DNA from: Thermoleophilaceae bacterium
GTDB lineage: Bacteria; Actinomycetota; Thermoleophilia; Solirubrobacterales; Thermoleophilaceae
Direction: 5' to 3'
Length of the DNA stretch: 8,031 nt
Assembly (NCBI GenBank): GCA_013696425.1
Contig: JACCYP010000047.1
Span: forward strand, 1-8,031
The position numbers were made by a program, and so were the translations under genes. The notes under the pieces are model-generated. The model did no database searches, was not told where the DNA came from, and saw only the letters and a list, made by a program, of their open reading frames with translations. This document shows positions 1 through 5,468 of the stretch, in pieces. Each line of letters begins with the position of its first letter. Within the stretch, counting starts at the first letter, position 1.

Positions 1-54
1 GCTCGGGACGGTGCTCGTCTTCCGCGATCGTTGCGGCAATGCGCCAAGCCAGCG

Positions 55-103
55 CGCCCGTTTGCAGTTAACCCCTCCATGGGGGCACAACTGCAAACGG
101 GCG
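55..103. repeat. Perfect 15-bp inverted repeat, probable terminator or protein-binding site
   Basis: The arms CGCCCGTTTGCAGTT (55-69) and AACTGCAAACGGGCG (89-103) are exact reverse complements separated by 19 bases. The spacer contains CCCC (72-75) and GGGG (82-85), which can pair as an inner stem around an NcoI-type CCATGG core, giving a two-tier hairpin on either strand. The repeat lies 115 bases beyond the stop of the minus-strand gene ending at 219, and it may also follow a gene outside the window on the left. No T-rich tract adjoins it, so it is not a classical intrinsic terminator. A dispersed repeat or a dyad operator remains possible. Confidence 0.6.
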
Positions 104-181
104 GGCGGGCACCGGTGGCGTGGGGCCACAAGCGCCTCGCGGGCACCGCTAACCGCCCAGCCCGTCCTCCATTGCTCGCTG

Positions 182-214
182 TTCGAGACGAGCCGCGAAG
201 CGGCGAGCCTCGGA
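182..214 (-). terminator. Probable terminator hairpin after the secreted repeat-protein gene
   Basis: On the minus-strand transcript, a GCCGC-TTC-GCGGC stem-loop (192-204 on the plus strand) is enclosed by a second paired segment (182-187 with 209-214, one G-U pair) across a 4 by 4 internal loop. It begins five bases after the TAG stop at 219-221, a typical place for a transcript 3' end. No U-tract follows, which is common in very GC-rich actinobacteria, so the call rests on position and pairing only. Confidence 0.5.
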
Positions 215-218
215 AGCC

Positions 219-1562
219 CTACTTCCGGGAGAAGATCAAGATGCCGACTGTCCGGCCGCCCGCCTGGCGGACGGAGACCTTCGCGCGAATCGTCTTCTTG
301 CGGCGCACCTGGCTGCGCATCCTGCGCAGCGCGCGCTTCGGCACGCGCAGGCGCAGCGTTGCGCGGCGGAACGGCTGGAGCGTGCGCGAGACGCCCTTCA
401 GGCGCCCGCCGGCGACCTTGCCACTGGCCTTCAAAGTGCAGGCCTCGCCGCAGACCACCGACACGAGCACCACGCGACGGCGGATGAGCGACTGGCGCCT
501 CAGCGGCGTCGCTCGGACGCCCGTGGCCACGAACCTGCTCGATGCGCCAGCCGAGGGCTTCGCGGTGGTCGAGCTCGTGAGGTACGCGCACAGCGCGTAG
601 TTGGTCACGGGCTGGGTGGCGAGATTCGCGGTGCGCGAGTAGGCGCCCTGGACCGACACGTTGTTCACGACCGTCACCGACCGCGAGGCGCGTTGCTGGG
701 CGCGCACCGTCGAGGCGCAGCTGCCGCCCCCGCGGCGGGCGACCACGTAGAGCTTGAGCTTGCGGTCGGTGCGCCCGCTCACCGACACCGCTGCGCCAAA
801 GCCGTTCTGGTTGCCGCTGGCCCCGAGCTGGATCCCGGAGGAGGACGCCCGCGCGCTGAACACGATCGTCTGGACCGTGTCCGGCACAGCCGTCAGCGAG
901 GCCGAGAGGTAGGCGCACACGCGGTAGGCGGCCACGGCGTCGGGCTTGAACTTGTCGCTCTCGGTGAACGAGCCCGTGACGGCGCGCCCGTTCGTGGTCG
1001 AGGGACCGCTGCGCGAGTTCTGTGCGCCGGCGGTGGCGGCGCAGTCGGGGCCGGCCTTCTGGACGTAGACGTACAGTCGCCGCGAGAGCTCGCTCGAGCC
1101 CGCCACGGCGATCGTGCCGGTCTGGCCCACGGTCGGATCGGGTGGCGGTGTCAGCGAGATCGACGTCGCGCCGGCCCGCGAGCTGAAGGAGGTGAAGCCC
1201 GATGCGTCGGGCACGGCGGCCGATCCCTGGGAGATATAGGCACACACGCGGTAGGAGGCGGCGGCGTCGGGCGTGAACGAGGCGGTCTCGGTGAAGGCGC
1301 CGTTCACCGGCTTCGAGATCGCCGTCGGGCCTGTGAGCGCGTCCTGCGAAGAGGCGGTGGGGGCGCAGCTCGTGGCGCCCTTCTCCACATAGACGAAGAG
1401 ATCGCGGGCCGCGTCGCTGGTGCCCTTCGCGGTGATCGTGGCGGCCTTGCCGGCAAGCGGATCAGCGGAAACGGACACCGTCACGTCGTAGGCCTGGGCC
1501 GCCGGGGCGGCCGCCAGGAACAGGGCGGTGATGAGTACGGGTCGCAGGAAACGCATGTGCAT
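219..1562 (-). CDS. Secreted protein with three cysteine-paired repeats and a basic C-terminal domain
   Basis: I do not recognise a named family. From the ATG at 1562 the product is 447 residues. It opens with a signal peptide: MHMRFLR, a hydrophobic core, then AAPAAQA with likely cleavage after residue 24. Three repeats of about 100 residues follow (about 27-130, 135-240 and 243-345). Each has an L-Y/F-V-Y/V-V strand, a first Cys (66, 174, 282) and a second Cys in YRVCAY or YALCAY (107, 216, 325), suggesting one disulfide per beta-sandwich-like unit. The last ~90 residues contain CGEAC (371-375) and are very rich in Arg/Lys, ending ILIFSRK. The protein is probably exported, with no membrane anchor or sortase signal. 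A GTG at 1571 is in frame, but GGGG at 1571-1574 fits better as the ribosome site for the ATG at 1562; an ATG at 1556 is also possible. The gene starts 34 bases after the channel gene's stop, so the two are probably co-transcribed. A role in cell-surface adhesion or binding is only a guess. Confidence 0.75.
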   Translation of the reverse strand: MHMRFLRPVLITALFLAAAPAAQAYDVTVSVSADPLAGKAATITAKGTSDAARDLFVYVEKGATSCAPTASSQDALTGPTAISKPVNGAFTETASFTPDAAASYRVCAYISQGSAAVPDASGFTSFSSRAGATSISLTPPPDPTVGQTGTIAVAGSSELSRRLYVYVQKAGPDCAATAGAQNSRSGPSTTNGRAVTGSFTESDKFKPDAVAAYRVCAYLSASLTAVPDTVQTIVFSARASSSGIQLGASGNQNGFGAAVSVSGRTDRKLKLYVVARRGGGSCASTVRAQQRASRSVTVVNNVSVQGAYSRTANLATQPVTNYALCAYLTSSTTAKPSAGASSRFVATGVRATPLRRQSLIRRRVVLVSVVCGEACTLKASGKVAGGRLKGVSRTLQPFRRATLRLRVPKRALRRMRSQVRRKKTIRAKVSVRQAGGRTVGILIFSRK

Positions 1563-1569
1563 GGAGAAC

Positions 1570-1582
1570 ACCCCTTCGGGGC
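1570..1582 (-). promoter_or_regulatory. Ribosome-binding site held in a small hairpin
   Basis: On the minus-strand transcript, CCCC-GAA-GGGG (1581 down to 1571) forms a 4-bp GC stem, extended by a G-U pair (1582/1570). The GGGG arm is the only purine-rich ribosome-binding candidate for the ATG at 1562, with about eight bases between. The upstream gene stops at 1597-1599, so a ribosome finishing there could open the stem. The regulatory effect is inferred, not shown. Confidence 0.35.
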
Positions 1583-1596
1583 GAATGCTCCGCTCC

Positions 1597-2220
1597 CTAC
1601 CCGTCGTCCGTGTGACTGAAGTGGTTCAGCGCCGGGCCCACGAACAGGAGCGTGACCCAGAAGAGCTGCCCCGCCCACGGCGCGATCAAGAAGGCGATCG
1701 GGATGGAGAGGAGGAAGACAGCGGGAATCGCGAGGTAGGCGAGGGCCACTTCGCGCCTGTGCTCGCGCTCGTCCTCACCGCCCGCCCACAGCCCGTGGTG
1801 GATCGAGTAGACCCGCATCACCACTCCGAGCACGGCCACGATCGCGGTGTTCGCCGCGTACAGGGCCACCGCATGGGGCTCGTCGCCGTACTCGCCGAGA
1901 ACCTCGGTCGGGAAGGGCAGGAAGCCGACGAACGCCAGGTACACGAGGTTCATCGAGGTGAGTGGCCCATCGACGTAGGAGAGGTCGCCGAAGAGCCGGT
2001 GGTGAAGCACCCAGTAGCGCCCGATCACCGCGAAGGAGATGGCGTAGGAGAAGATCTGCGGGATCAGATCGCCGAGCGCCTCGCCGAGGTCCGGCTCGTC
2101 CGTGCCGATCTCCACGTTCAGCACCAGCAGGGTGATCGCTATCGCGAACACGCCATCGCTGAACGCGGTGGTCCGGTCGAGGTCGTACTTGCGTCCCTGC
2201 TGGGTCGGGCGGTCGGTCAC
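1597..2220 (-). CDS. TMEM175/DUF1211 family potassium-channel-like membrane protein
   Basis: The 207-residue product matches the bacterial TMEM175 (DUF1211) pattern. A short polar N-terminus leads into F20-S21-D22-G23 at the head of helix 1 (FSDGVFAIAITLLVL), the family's signature pore-lining helix. Further hydrophobic segments lie at about 52-74, 89-107, 116-138, 158-180 and 183-200, giving six predicted helices, the usual single-repeat bacterial architecture. Characterised bacterial relatives are tetrameric, potassium-selective, leak-like channels in the cytoplasmic membrane. I chose the GTG at 2218-2220 (peptide VTDRPTQQGR) because it gives the usual family length and is preceded by GGGAAGA at a usable distance. 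The open frame extends upstream to 2319, but that part overlaps ccmE antisense and is Arg/Gly/Pro-rich. The gene is divergent from ccmE and sits just upstream of the secreted repeat-protein gene. The family is clear; ion selectivity is inferred. Confidence 0.88.
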   Translation of the reverse strand: MTDRPTQQGRKYDLDRTTAFSDGVFAIAITLLVLNVEIGTDEPDLGEALGDLIPQIFSYAISFAVIGRYWVLHHRLFGDLSYVDGPLTSMNLVYLAFVGFLPFPTEVLGEYGDEPHAVALYAANTAIVAVLGVVMRVYSIHHGLWAGGEDEREHRREVALAYLAIPAVFLLSIPIAFLIAPWAGQLFWVTLLFVGPALNHFSHTDDG

Positions 2221-2264
2221 GGAGCGGATCTTCCCAGCACGGGTGGCCGATAGCCTTTCGGGCG
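2221..2264. promoter_or_regulatory. Divergent intergenic region (channel gene / ccmE)
   Basis: This 44-bp gap separates two divergently transcribed genes, so initiation signals for both should lie in or near it. I see no convincing -35/-10 pair. GATAGC at 2249-2254 is a weak -10-like match placed so that ccmE mRNA could begin at or very near its GTG, which also lacks a good Shine-Dalgarno. That would fit a leaderless transcript, but the reading is speculative. Confidence 0.3.
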
Positions 2265-2669
2265 GTGGACCCCTCCCGGAAGCGCAGAACCCGCCTGATC
2301 GTCGCCCTGAGCGCGGCACTGCTTCTGGCGGGCGCGCTGGTCTACACGAGCTTCAGCGCCGCCACCGAGGCGAAGGAGCCCTCCGACGTGCTCGCCTCTG
2401 CCGACGCCGGCAAGTCGTATGAGGTCACCGGCAAGGTCGTGAACGGCTCGGTCAAGCGCGAGGGCGATGACCTGCGCTTCGCCATCCGCGACCGCGAGGG
2501 AACCGCGCAGATCCCGGTCGCCTACTCGGGCACCGTCCCGGACCCCTTCCGCGAGGGCCGCGAGGTGGTCGTGACCGGAAAGGTCGAGAACGGCACGATC
2601 GCCGCCGAGCGCGACTCGCTCGTCACCAAGTGCCCGTCGAAGTTCACCGAAGAGAAGAAGAAGAGCTGA
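2265..2669 (+). CDS. ccmE: Cytochrome c-type biogenesis haem chaperone CcmE (Cys type)
   Basis: CcmE takes haem from the CcmABC export machinery and carries it, covalently bound, to the CcmF haem lyase on the outer face of the membrane. The 134-residue product has a basic N-terminus, one membrane anchor (about 11-30) and a small OB-fold-like beta domain (about 45-117) with two similar strands, VTGKVVNGSV and VTGKVENGTI. Classical CcmE binds haem through His in an HxxxY motif. Here the matching place reads C123-P-S-K-F127, so this belongs to the Cys-type variant known from Desulfovibrio and archaea (CxxxY), but with Phe where Tyr is expected. The C-terminus is a short Lys/Glu-rich tail. The start is GTG at 2265 with no clear Shine-Dalgarno; it leaves a normal short cytoplasmic leader. 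The stop lies 10 bases before ccmF, so the two are almost certainly one operon. Confidence 0.92.
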   Translation: MDPSRKRRTRLIVALSAALLLAGALVYTSFSAATEAKEPSDVLASADAGKSYEVTGKVVNGSVKREGDDLRFAIRDREGTAQIPVAYSGTVPDPFREGREVVVTGKVENGTIAAERDSLVTKCPSKFTEEKKKS

Positions 2670-2688
2670 GGGCCGGGCGATGCCCGGC
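2668..2688 (+). promoter_or_regulatory. ccmF ribosome site with start codon inside a perfect hairpin
   Basis: GAGGG (2668-2672) overlaps the ccmE stop codon and lies seven bases before the ccmF ATG, a good Shine-Dalgarno. Directly after it, GCCGGGC (2672-2678) and GCCCGGC (2682-2688) are perfect reverse complements separated by GAT (2679-2681). The ATG at 2680-2682 therefore sits in the loop and the top of a 7-bp all-GC stem. Such a stem should reduce free initiation and make ccmF translation depend on ribosomes arriving from ccmE. The pairing is visible; the effect is inferred. Confidence 0.5.
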
Positions 2689-4836
2689 ATAGGTAGCGCC
2701 CTCCTCGTGGTCGCCTTCGGCGCGGCCATCTATTGCGCCATCGCCTCGGTCTACGGCGCGCGTACGAACCGGCGCCAATGGGTCGTCTCCGGCCGCCGCG
2801 CGATCTACTGCGTGGCCGGCCTCGTGGTGGCCTCGATGGTGCTGCTCGAGATCGCCTACCTGCGCTCGGACTTCCAGTTCGCGCTCGTCGCGCAAAACTC
2901 TTCGACCGACACGCCCACCTTTTACAAGCTCACCGCGGTGTGGTCGAGCCAGGCGGGCTCGCTTCTGCTCTGGGTCACGCTGCTCGCACTCTTCTCGAGC
3001 GCGGTGCTGTTCGCCACCCGCCACCGCCACCGCGAGATCGCGCCGTACGCGGCCGCCGTGCTCGGCGGCGTGGCCGCGTTCTTCCTCTTCCTGATGCTCT
3101 TCTACGCGAGCCCGTTCGACGCGCTCTCGCCGGTGCCGGTCGAGGGCAACGGCCTGAACCCGCTGCTGCGCCACCCGGCGATGATGATCCACCCGCCGAT
3201 GCTCTATTCGGGCTACGTCGGCTTCTCGATCCCGTTCGCCTTCGCGATCGGCGCGCTCATCACCCGCCGGACCGACGCCAGCTGGATCCGCTCCACGCGC
3301 CGCTTCGCGCTCATCGCCTGGACCTTCCTCGGCGTCGGAGTCCTCCTCGGCGCGCTGTGGAGCTACTCCGAGCTCGGCTGGGGTGGCTACTGGGCGTGGG
3401 ACGCGGTCGAGAACGCGGCGCTGCTGCCCTGGCTGACGGGCACGGCCTTCATCCACTCGATCCAGATCCAGGAGAAGCGCGGGATGCTGAAGGTCTGGAA
3501 CGTGTCGCTCATCGTGGCCACGTTCCTGCTCGCCCTGCTCGGCACCTTCCTCGTGCGCTCGGGCATCCTCGACTCGATCCACGCCTTCGGCGCGTCGACG
3601 CTCGGCAAGCCATTCCTGGCGTTCATCGCGATCGCGGCCGTCGGCTCGATCGGCCTTGTGGTGGCGCGGCTGCCGTACCTGCGCAGCGACGCGCGCCTGG
3701 ACTCCTTCCTCTCGCGCGAGGCGTTCTTCCTGGCGAACAACCTCGTGCTCGTGGGGCTCGCCTTCGTCGTCTTCTGGGGCACGTTCTTCCCGCTCATCTC
3801 CGAGGCCGTGACGGGGCGTGAGCAGAGCGTCGGCCCGCCGTGGTTCGACCGCTACACGGTGCCGCTGGCACTCGTGCTGGTGCTGCTCACCGGTATCGGG
3901 CCCGCGCTCACCTGGCGGCGCTCGAGCCCCTCCTCGCTCAAGCGCACCTTCGCCATCCCGCTCGCGGCGGTGGTGCTCGGGGCGCTCGTGCTGATCGCCT
4001 TCACCCCCGCCGAGGACAGCGTGCTCTCGCTCGTGATGTTCGTGCTGGCGGTGTTCACGCTCACGGTCGCCGGCCAGGAGCTCTGGCGCGGGGCCGGGGC
4101 GCGGCGGGTGACCTCCGACGACGGCTTCGTGCTCTCGTTCGTGAACGTCGTGCGGCGCAACCGGCGCCGCTACGGCGGCTATCTCGTGCACGTCGGAATC
4201 GCGATCCTGTTCGTGGGCGTCGCGGCCTCCTCCGCGTTCGTCAGCAAGACCGACGCCCGGCTCTCGCCCGGGCAGAGCACCGAGGTCGGCGGCTACAAGG
4301 TCACCTACGAGCGCGCGACCGCGGCCGTGGGCGACGACGCCAGCGGCACCGGCGCGCCGATCGCGCTCGGCGCCGTGCTCAACGTCGAGCGCGGCGGCAA
4401 GGAGTTCACCGTCCGCCCGCAGCGCAACTACTTCCCATCGCAGGACGTCGCGCAGGACGGCGCGATCGGGCGCTTCTTCGAGGGCGAGGCCACCAGCGAG
4501 GTGGACGTGCGCTGGGGCCCCATCCGCGACTTCTGGCTCGCCGTGCAGCCCGACATCCGCGCGCTCGACAAGCCGATCGCCGAGGCCAACCGCCGCTTCA
4601 CCGACTCCTCCGGCGACATCCAGGCGCTCGTGATCGCGGCCATCGCCGACGTGTACCGGCGCGAGGCGCCTCCGGCCACCTTCCGCACGCTGGTCTCGCC
4701 GCTCGTTATCTGGATCTGGTTGGGCGGTGGCATCTCGGTGCTCGGGGCGCTGCTCGCGCTCTGGCCCGGAGCCGGCACCAGCCGCGCGCGCAGCATCGCC
4801 GCCGCCCGCGTGGGCCGTGAGCTCTCGCGCGCCTGA
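2680..4836 (+). CDS. ccmF: Cytochrome c haem lyase subunit CcmF
   Basis: CcmF is the large polytopic core of the system I cytochrome c synthetase. It accepts haem from CcmE and joins it to CxxCH motifs of apocytochromes. The 718-residue product has many membrane helices and the haem-handling WWD segment at about 234-251 (WGGYWAWDAVENAALLPWL). The usual form is WGGxWFWDPVENAS, so the F and P positions are both Ala here. All four key His of the family can be placed: the outer-face pair in MMIHPPMLY (H171) and DSIHAFG (H301), and the membrane pair that ligates haem b in FIHSIQ (H259) and YLVHVGI (H504). A large extracytoplasmic domain (about 520-670) precedes the last helix (about 673-695). It is somewhat longer than the roughly 650 residues of proteobacterial CcmF. 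The start is ATG at 2680 with GAGGG upstream. The gene lies between ccmE and the CcmI-like gene, as expected for its role. Confidence 0.96.
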   Translation: MPGIGSALLVVAFGAAIYCAIASVYGARTNRRQWVVSGRRAIYCVAGLVVASMVLLEIAYLRSDFQFALVAQNSSTDTPTFYKLTAVWSSQAGSLLLWVTLLALFSSAVLFATRHRHREIAPYAAAVLGGVAAFFLFLMLFYASPFDALSPVPVEGNGLNPLLRHPAMMIHPPMLYSGYVGFSIPFAFAIGALITRRTDASWIRSTRRFALIAWTFLGVGVLLGALWSYSELGWGGYWAWDAVENAALLPWLTGTAFIHSIQIQEKRGMLKVWNVSLIVATFLLALLGTFLVRSGILDSIHAFGASTLGKPFLAFIAIAAVGSIGLVVARLPYLRSDARLDSFLSREAFFLANNLVLVGLAFVVFWGTFFPLISEAVTGREQSVGPPWFDRYTVPLALVLVLLTGIGPALTWRRSSPSSLKRTFAIPLAAVVLGALVLIAFTPAEDSVLSLVMFVLAVFTLTVAGQELWRGAGARRVTSDDGFVLSFVNVVRRNRRRYGGYLVHVGIAILFVGVAASSAFVSKTDARLSPGQSTEVGGYKVTYERATAAVGDDASGTGAPIALGAVLNVERGGKEFTVRPQRNYFPSQDVAQDGAIGRFFEGEATSEVDVRWGPIRDFWLAVQPDIRALDKPIAEANRRFTDSSGDIQALVIAAIADVYRREAPPATFRTLVSPLVIWIWLGGGISVLGALLALWPGAGTSRARSIAAARVGRELSRA

Positions 4837-4850
4837 GTGATGGCCCCTTC

Positions 4851-5150
4851 GTGACCCCCGAGGCCGCGTTCGCCGCTGTGCTGGTCGCCCTGCTCGTGGC
4901 GGCGATCCTTGCGCGACCGATCCTGCGCGGTGGAGAGGTCGACGTCCGCGAGGACGAGGAGCTCGCCTCGCTCGAAACGGCCAAGGAGTCGAAATACCGC
5001 GAGATCCGCGACGCCGAGCTCGACCACCGGATCGGCAAGCTCACCGAGGAGGACTGGCGGCGCACCGATCGCGAGCTGCGCGCCCAGGCCGTCGAGATCC
5101 TCGAGAGGATGGACAAGCTGGGCGGCGATCGAGCGGCGGAGGGTCGCTAA
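4851..5150 (+). CDS. Short CcmI-like membrane protein (cytochrome c biogenesis)
   Basis: The 99-residue product has one N-terminal hydrophobic helix (about 7-24), an acidic linker, then a charged helical stretch (about 34-92) with the pattern LETAKESKYREIRDAELD and LTEEDWRRTDRELRAQAVEIL. This resembles the coiled-coil section of CcmI N-terminal regions, where L-x-x-A-x-x-x-K-Y-x-x-I-x-D-x-E-x-D and G-x-L-x-x-E-D-(Y/W) are common. Full CcmI has a second membrane helix and a C-terminal TPR domain that holds apocytochrome; both are missing here and there is no room for them before secG. The GTG start at 4851 lies 14 bases after the ccmF stop. An ATG at 4840 is out of frame and stops after four codons. 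No good Shine-Dalgarno is seen, so translation may be coupled to ccmF. Position directly after ccmF supports the role; the exact function is inferred. Confidence 0.65.
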   Translation: MTPEAAFAAVLVALLVAAILARPILRGGEVDVREDEELASLETAKESKYREIRDAELDHRIGKLTEEDWRRTDRELRAQAVEILERMDKLGGDRAAEGR

Positions 5151-5162
5151 CCTCCTCCCGCG

Positions 5163-5396
5163 ATGGGCGCTGAAGCAATCCTCTCGGGCCTCCAGGTGGT
5201 CCTCTCCGTGGTGATCATCCTGCTCGTGCTCCTGCACTCGGGCAAGGACGCCGGCCTCTCGGGCGCCTTCGGCGTCGGCACCGGCGCCGGACCACTCGGC
5301 GGCGGCGCCTACGCGGAGCGCAACCTGACCCGCATGACCATCATCGCGAGCCTGATCTGGGTGGTCAACGTGATCGTCCTGCTGAAGATCGCCTAG
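5163..5396 (+). CDS. secG: Preprotein translocase subunit SecG
   Basis: SecG is the small accessory subunit of the SecYEG channel that raises the efficiency of SecA-driven export. The 77-residue length and two-helix layout are right for the family: helix 1 at about 5-25 (LSGLQVVLSVVIILLVLLHS), a cytoplasmic Gly-rich loop (about 26-52) with GKDAGLSGAFG corresponding to the family's GKG-x-x-G-x-x-FG stretch, then helix 2 at about 57-75. The start is ATG at 5163, 12 bases after the CcmI-like stop. The expected Shine-Dalgarno is lacking (the sequence before it is CCTCCTCCC-rich), so coupling to the upstream gene is plausible. It is the last plus-strand gene of the ccmE-ccmF-ccmI-like run and is followed by a long hairpin. 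In many bacteria secG lies near tpiA; its place after ccm genes here probably reflects local lineage order. Confidence 0.9.
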   Translation: MGAEAILSGLQVVLSVVIILLVLLHSGKDAGLSGAFGVGTGAGPLGGGAYAERNLTRMTIIASLIWVVNVIVLLKIA

Positions 5397-5410
5397 CTGA
5401 CCACGCCGGC

Positions 5411-5458
5411 TTCGTTGGGCACTTAGTCCGCCTGGAGGCGGCTTAAGTGACGAACGAA
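5411..5458. terminator. Bidirectional terminator-like hairpin between convergent genes
   Basis: Three nested paired segments are present: TTCGTT (5411-5416) with AACGAA (5453-5458), CACTTA (5420-5425) with TAAGTG (5444-5449), and CCGCC (5428-5432) with GGCGG (5437-5441) around a TGGA loop. Mismatched bulges of three and two bases separate them. It starts 14 bases after the secG stop and ends 10 bases before the tldE stop, exactly between convergent genes, so it can stop transcription from both sides. No poly-T tract is present apart from the A/T-containing outer arms. Confidence 0.72.
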
Positions 5459-5468
5459 TCCCGGAAAA

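Larger units (their letters stand above)
1..218. other. Gene-poor left edge with inverted repeats
   Basis: I see no convincing coding sequence here. Two plus-strand frames stay open from the left edge into the antisense of the next gene, but their translations are Arg/Pro/Ala-rich shadow peptides with no recognisable domain. A third plus-strand frame enters from the left edge and stops at 69-71, inside the inverted repeat. It could be the last 22 codons of an upstream gene, but the peptide gives no support. The notable contents are the two hairpins listed separately (55-103 and 182-214). A short direct repeat, GGGCACCG, occurs near 107 and 141. No tRNA-like fold was found by eye. Confidence 0.5.

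Noticed and set aside
11..600. Two overlapping plus-strand open frames at the left edge
   Set aside because: Both run antisense through the secreted repeat-protein gene with no recognisable domain. Stop-free frames are frequent at this GC content.
1571..1581. CCCCTTCGGGG as a terminator of the channel gene
   Set aside because: A 4-bp stem without a U-tract is too weak, and its GGGG arm is better explained as the ribosome site of the following gene. A minor attenuating effect cannot be excluded.
693..1619. 308-codon plus-strand open frame opposite the secreted protein gene
   Set aside because: The composition is Gly/Arg/His-rich shadow sequence, while the minus-strand frame has a signal peptide and clear internal repeats with conserved cysteines.
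2221..2319. Longer N-terminus for the TMEM175-like protein
   Set aside because: It would overlap the start of ccmE and add an Arg/Gly/Pro-rich leader not found in the family. The GTG at 2220 gives normal length.
2644..4191. 515-codon open frame antisense to ccmF
   Set aside because: It is rich in His/Glu/Arg, a usual shadow of a GC-rich membrane-protein gene on the opposite strand, has no domain, and overlaps the certain CcmF coding region.
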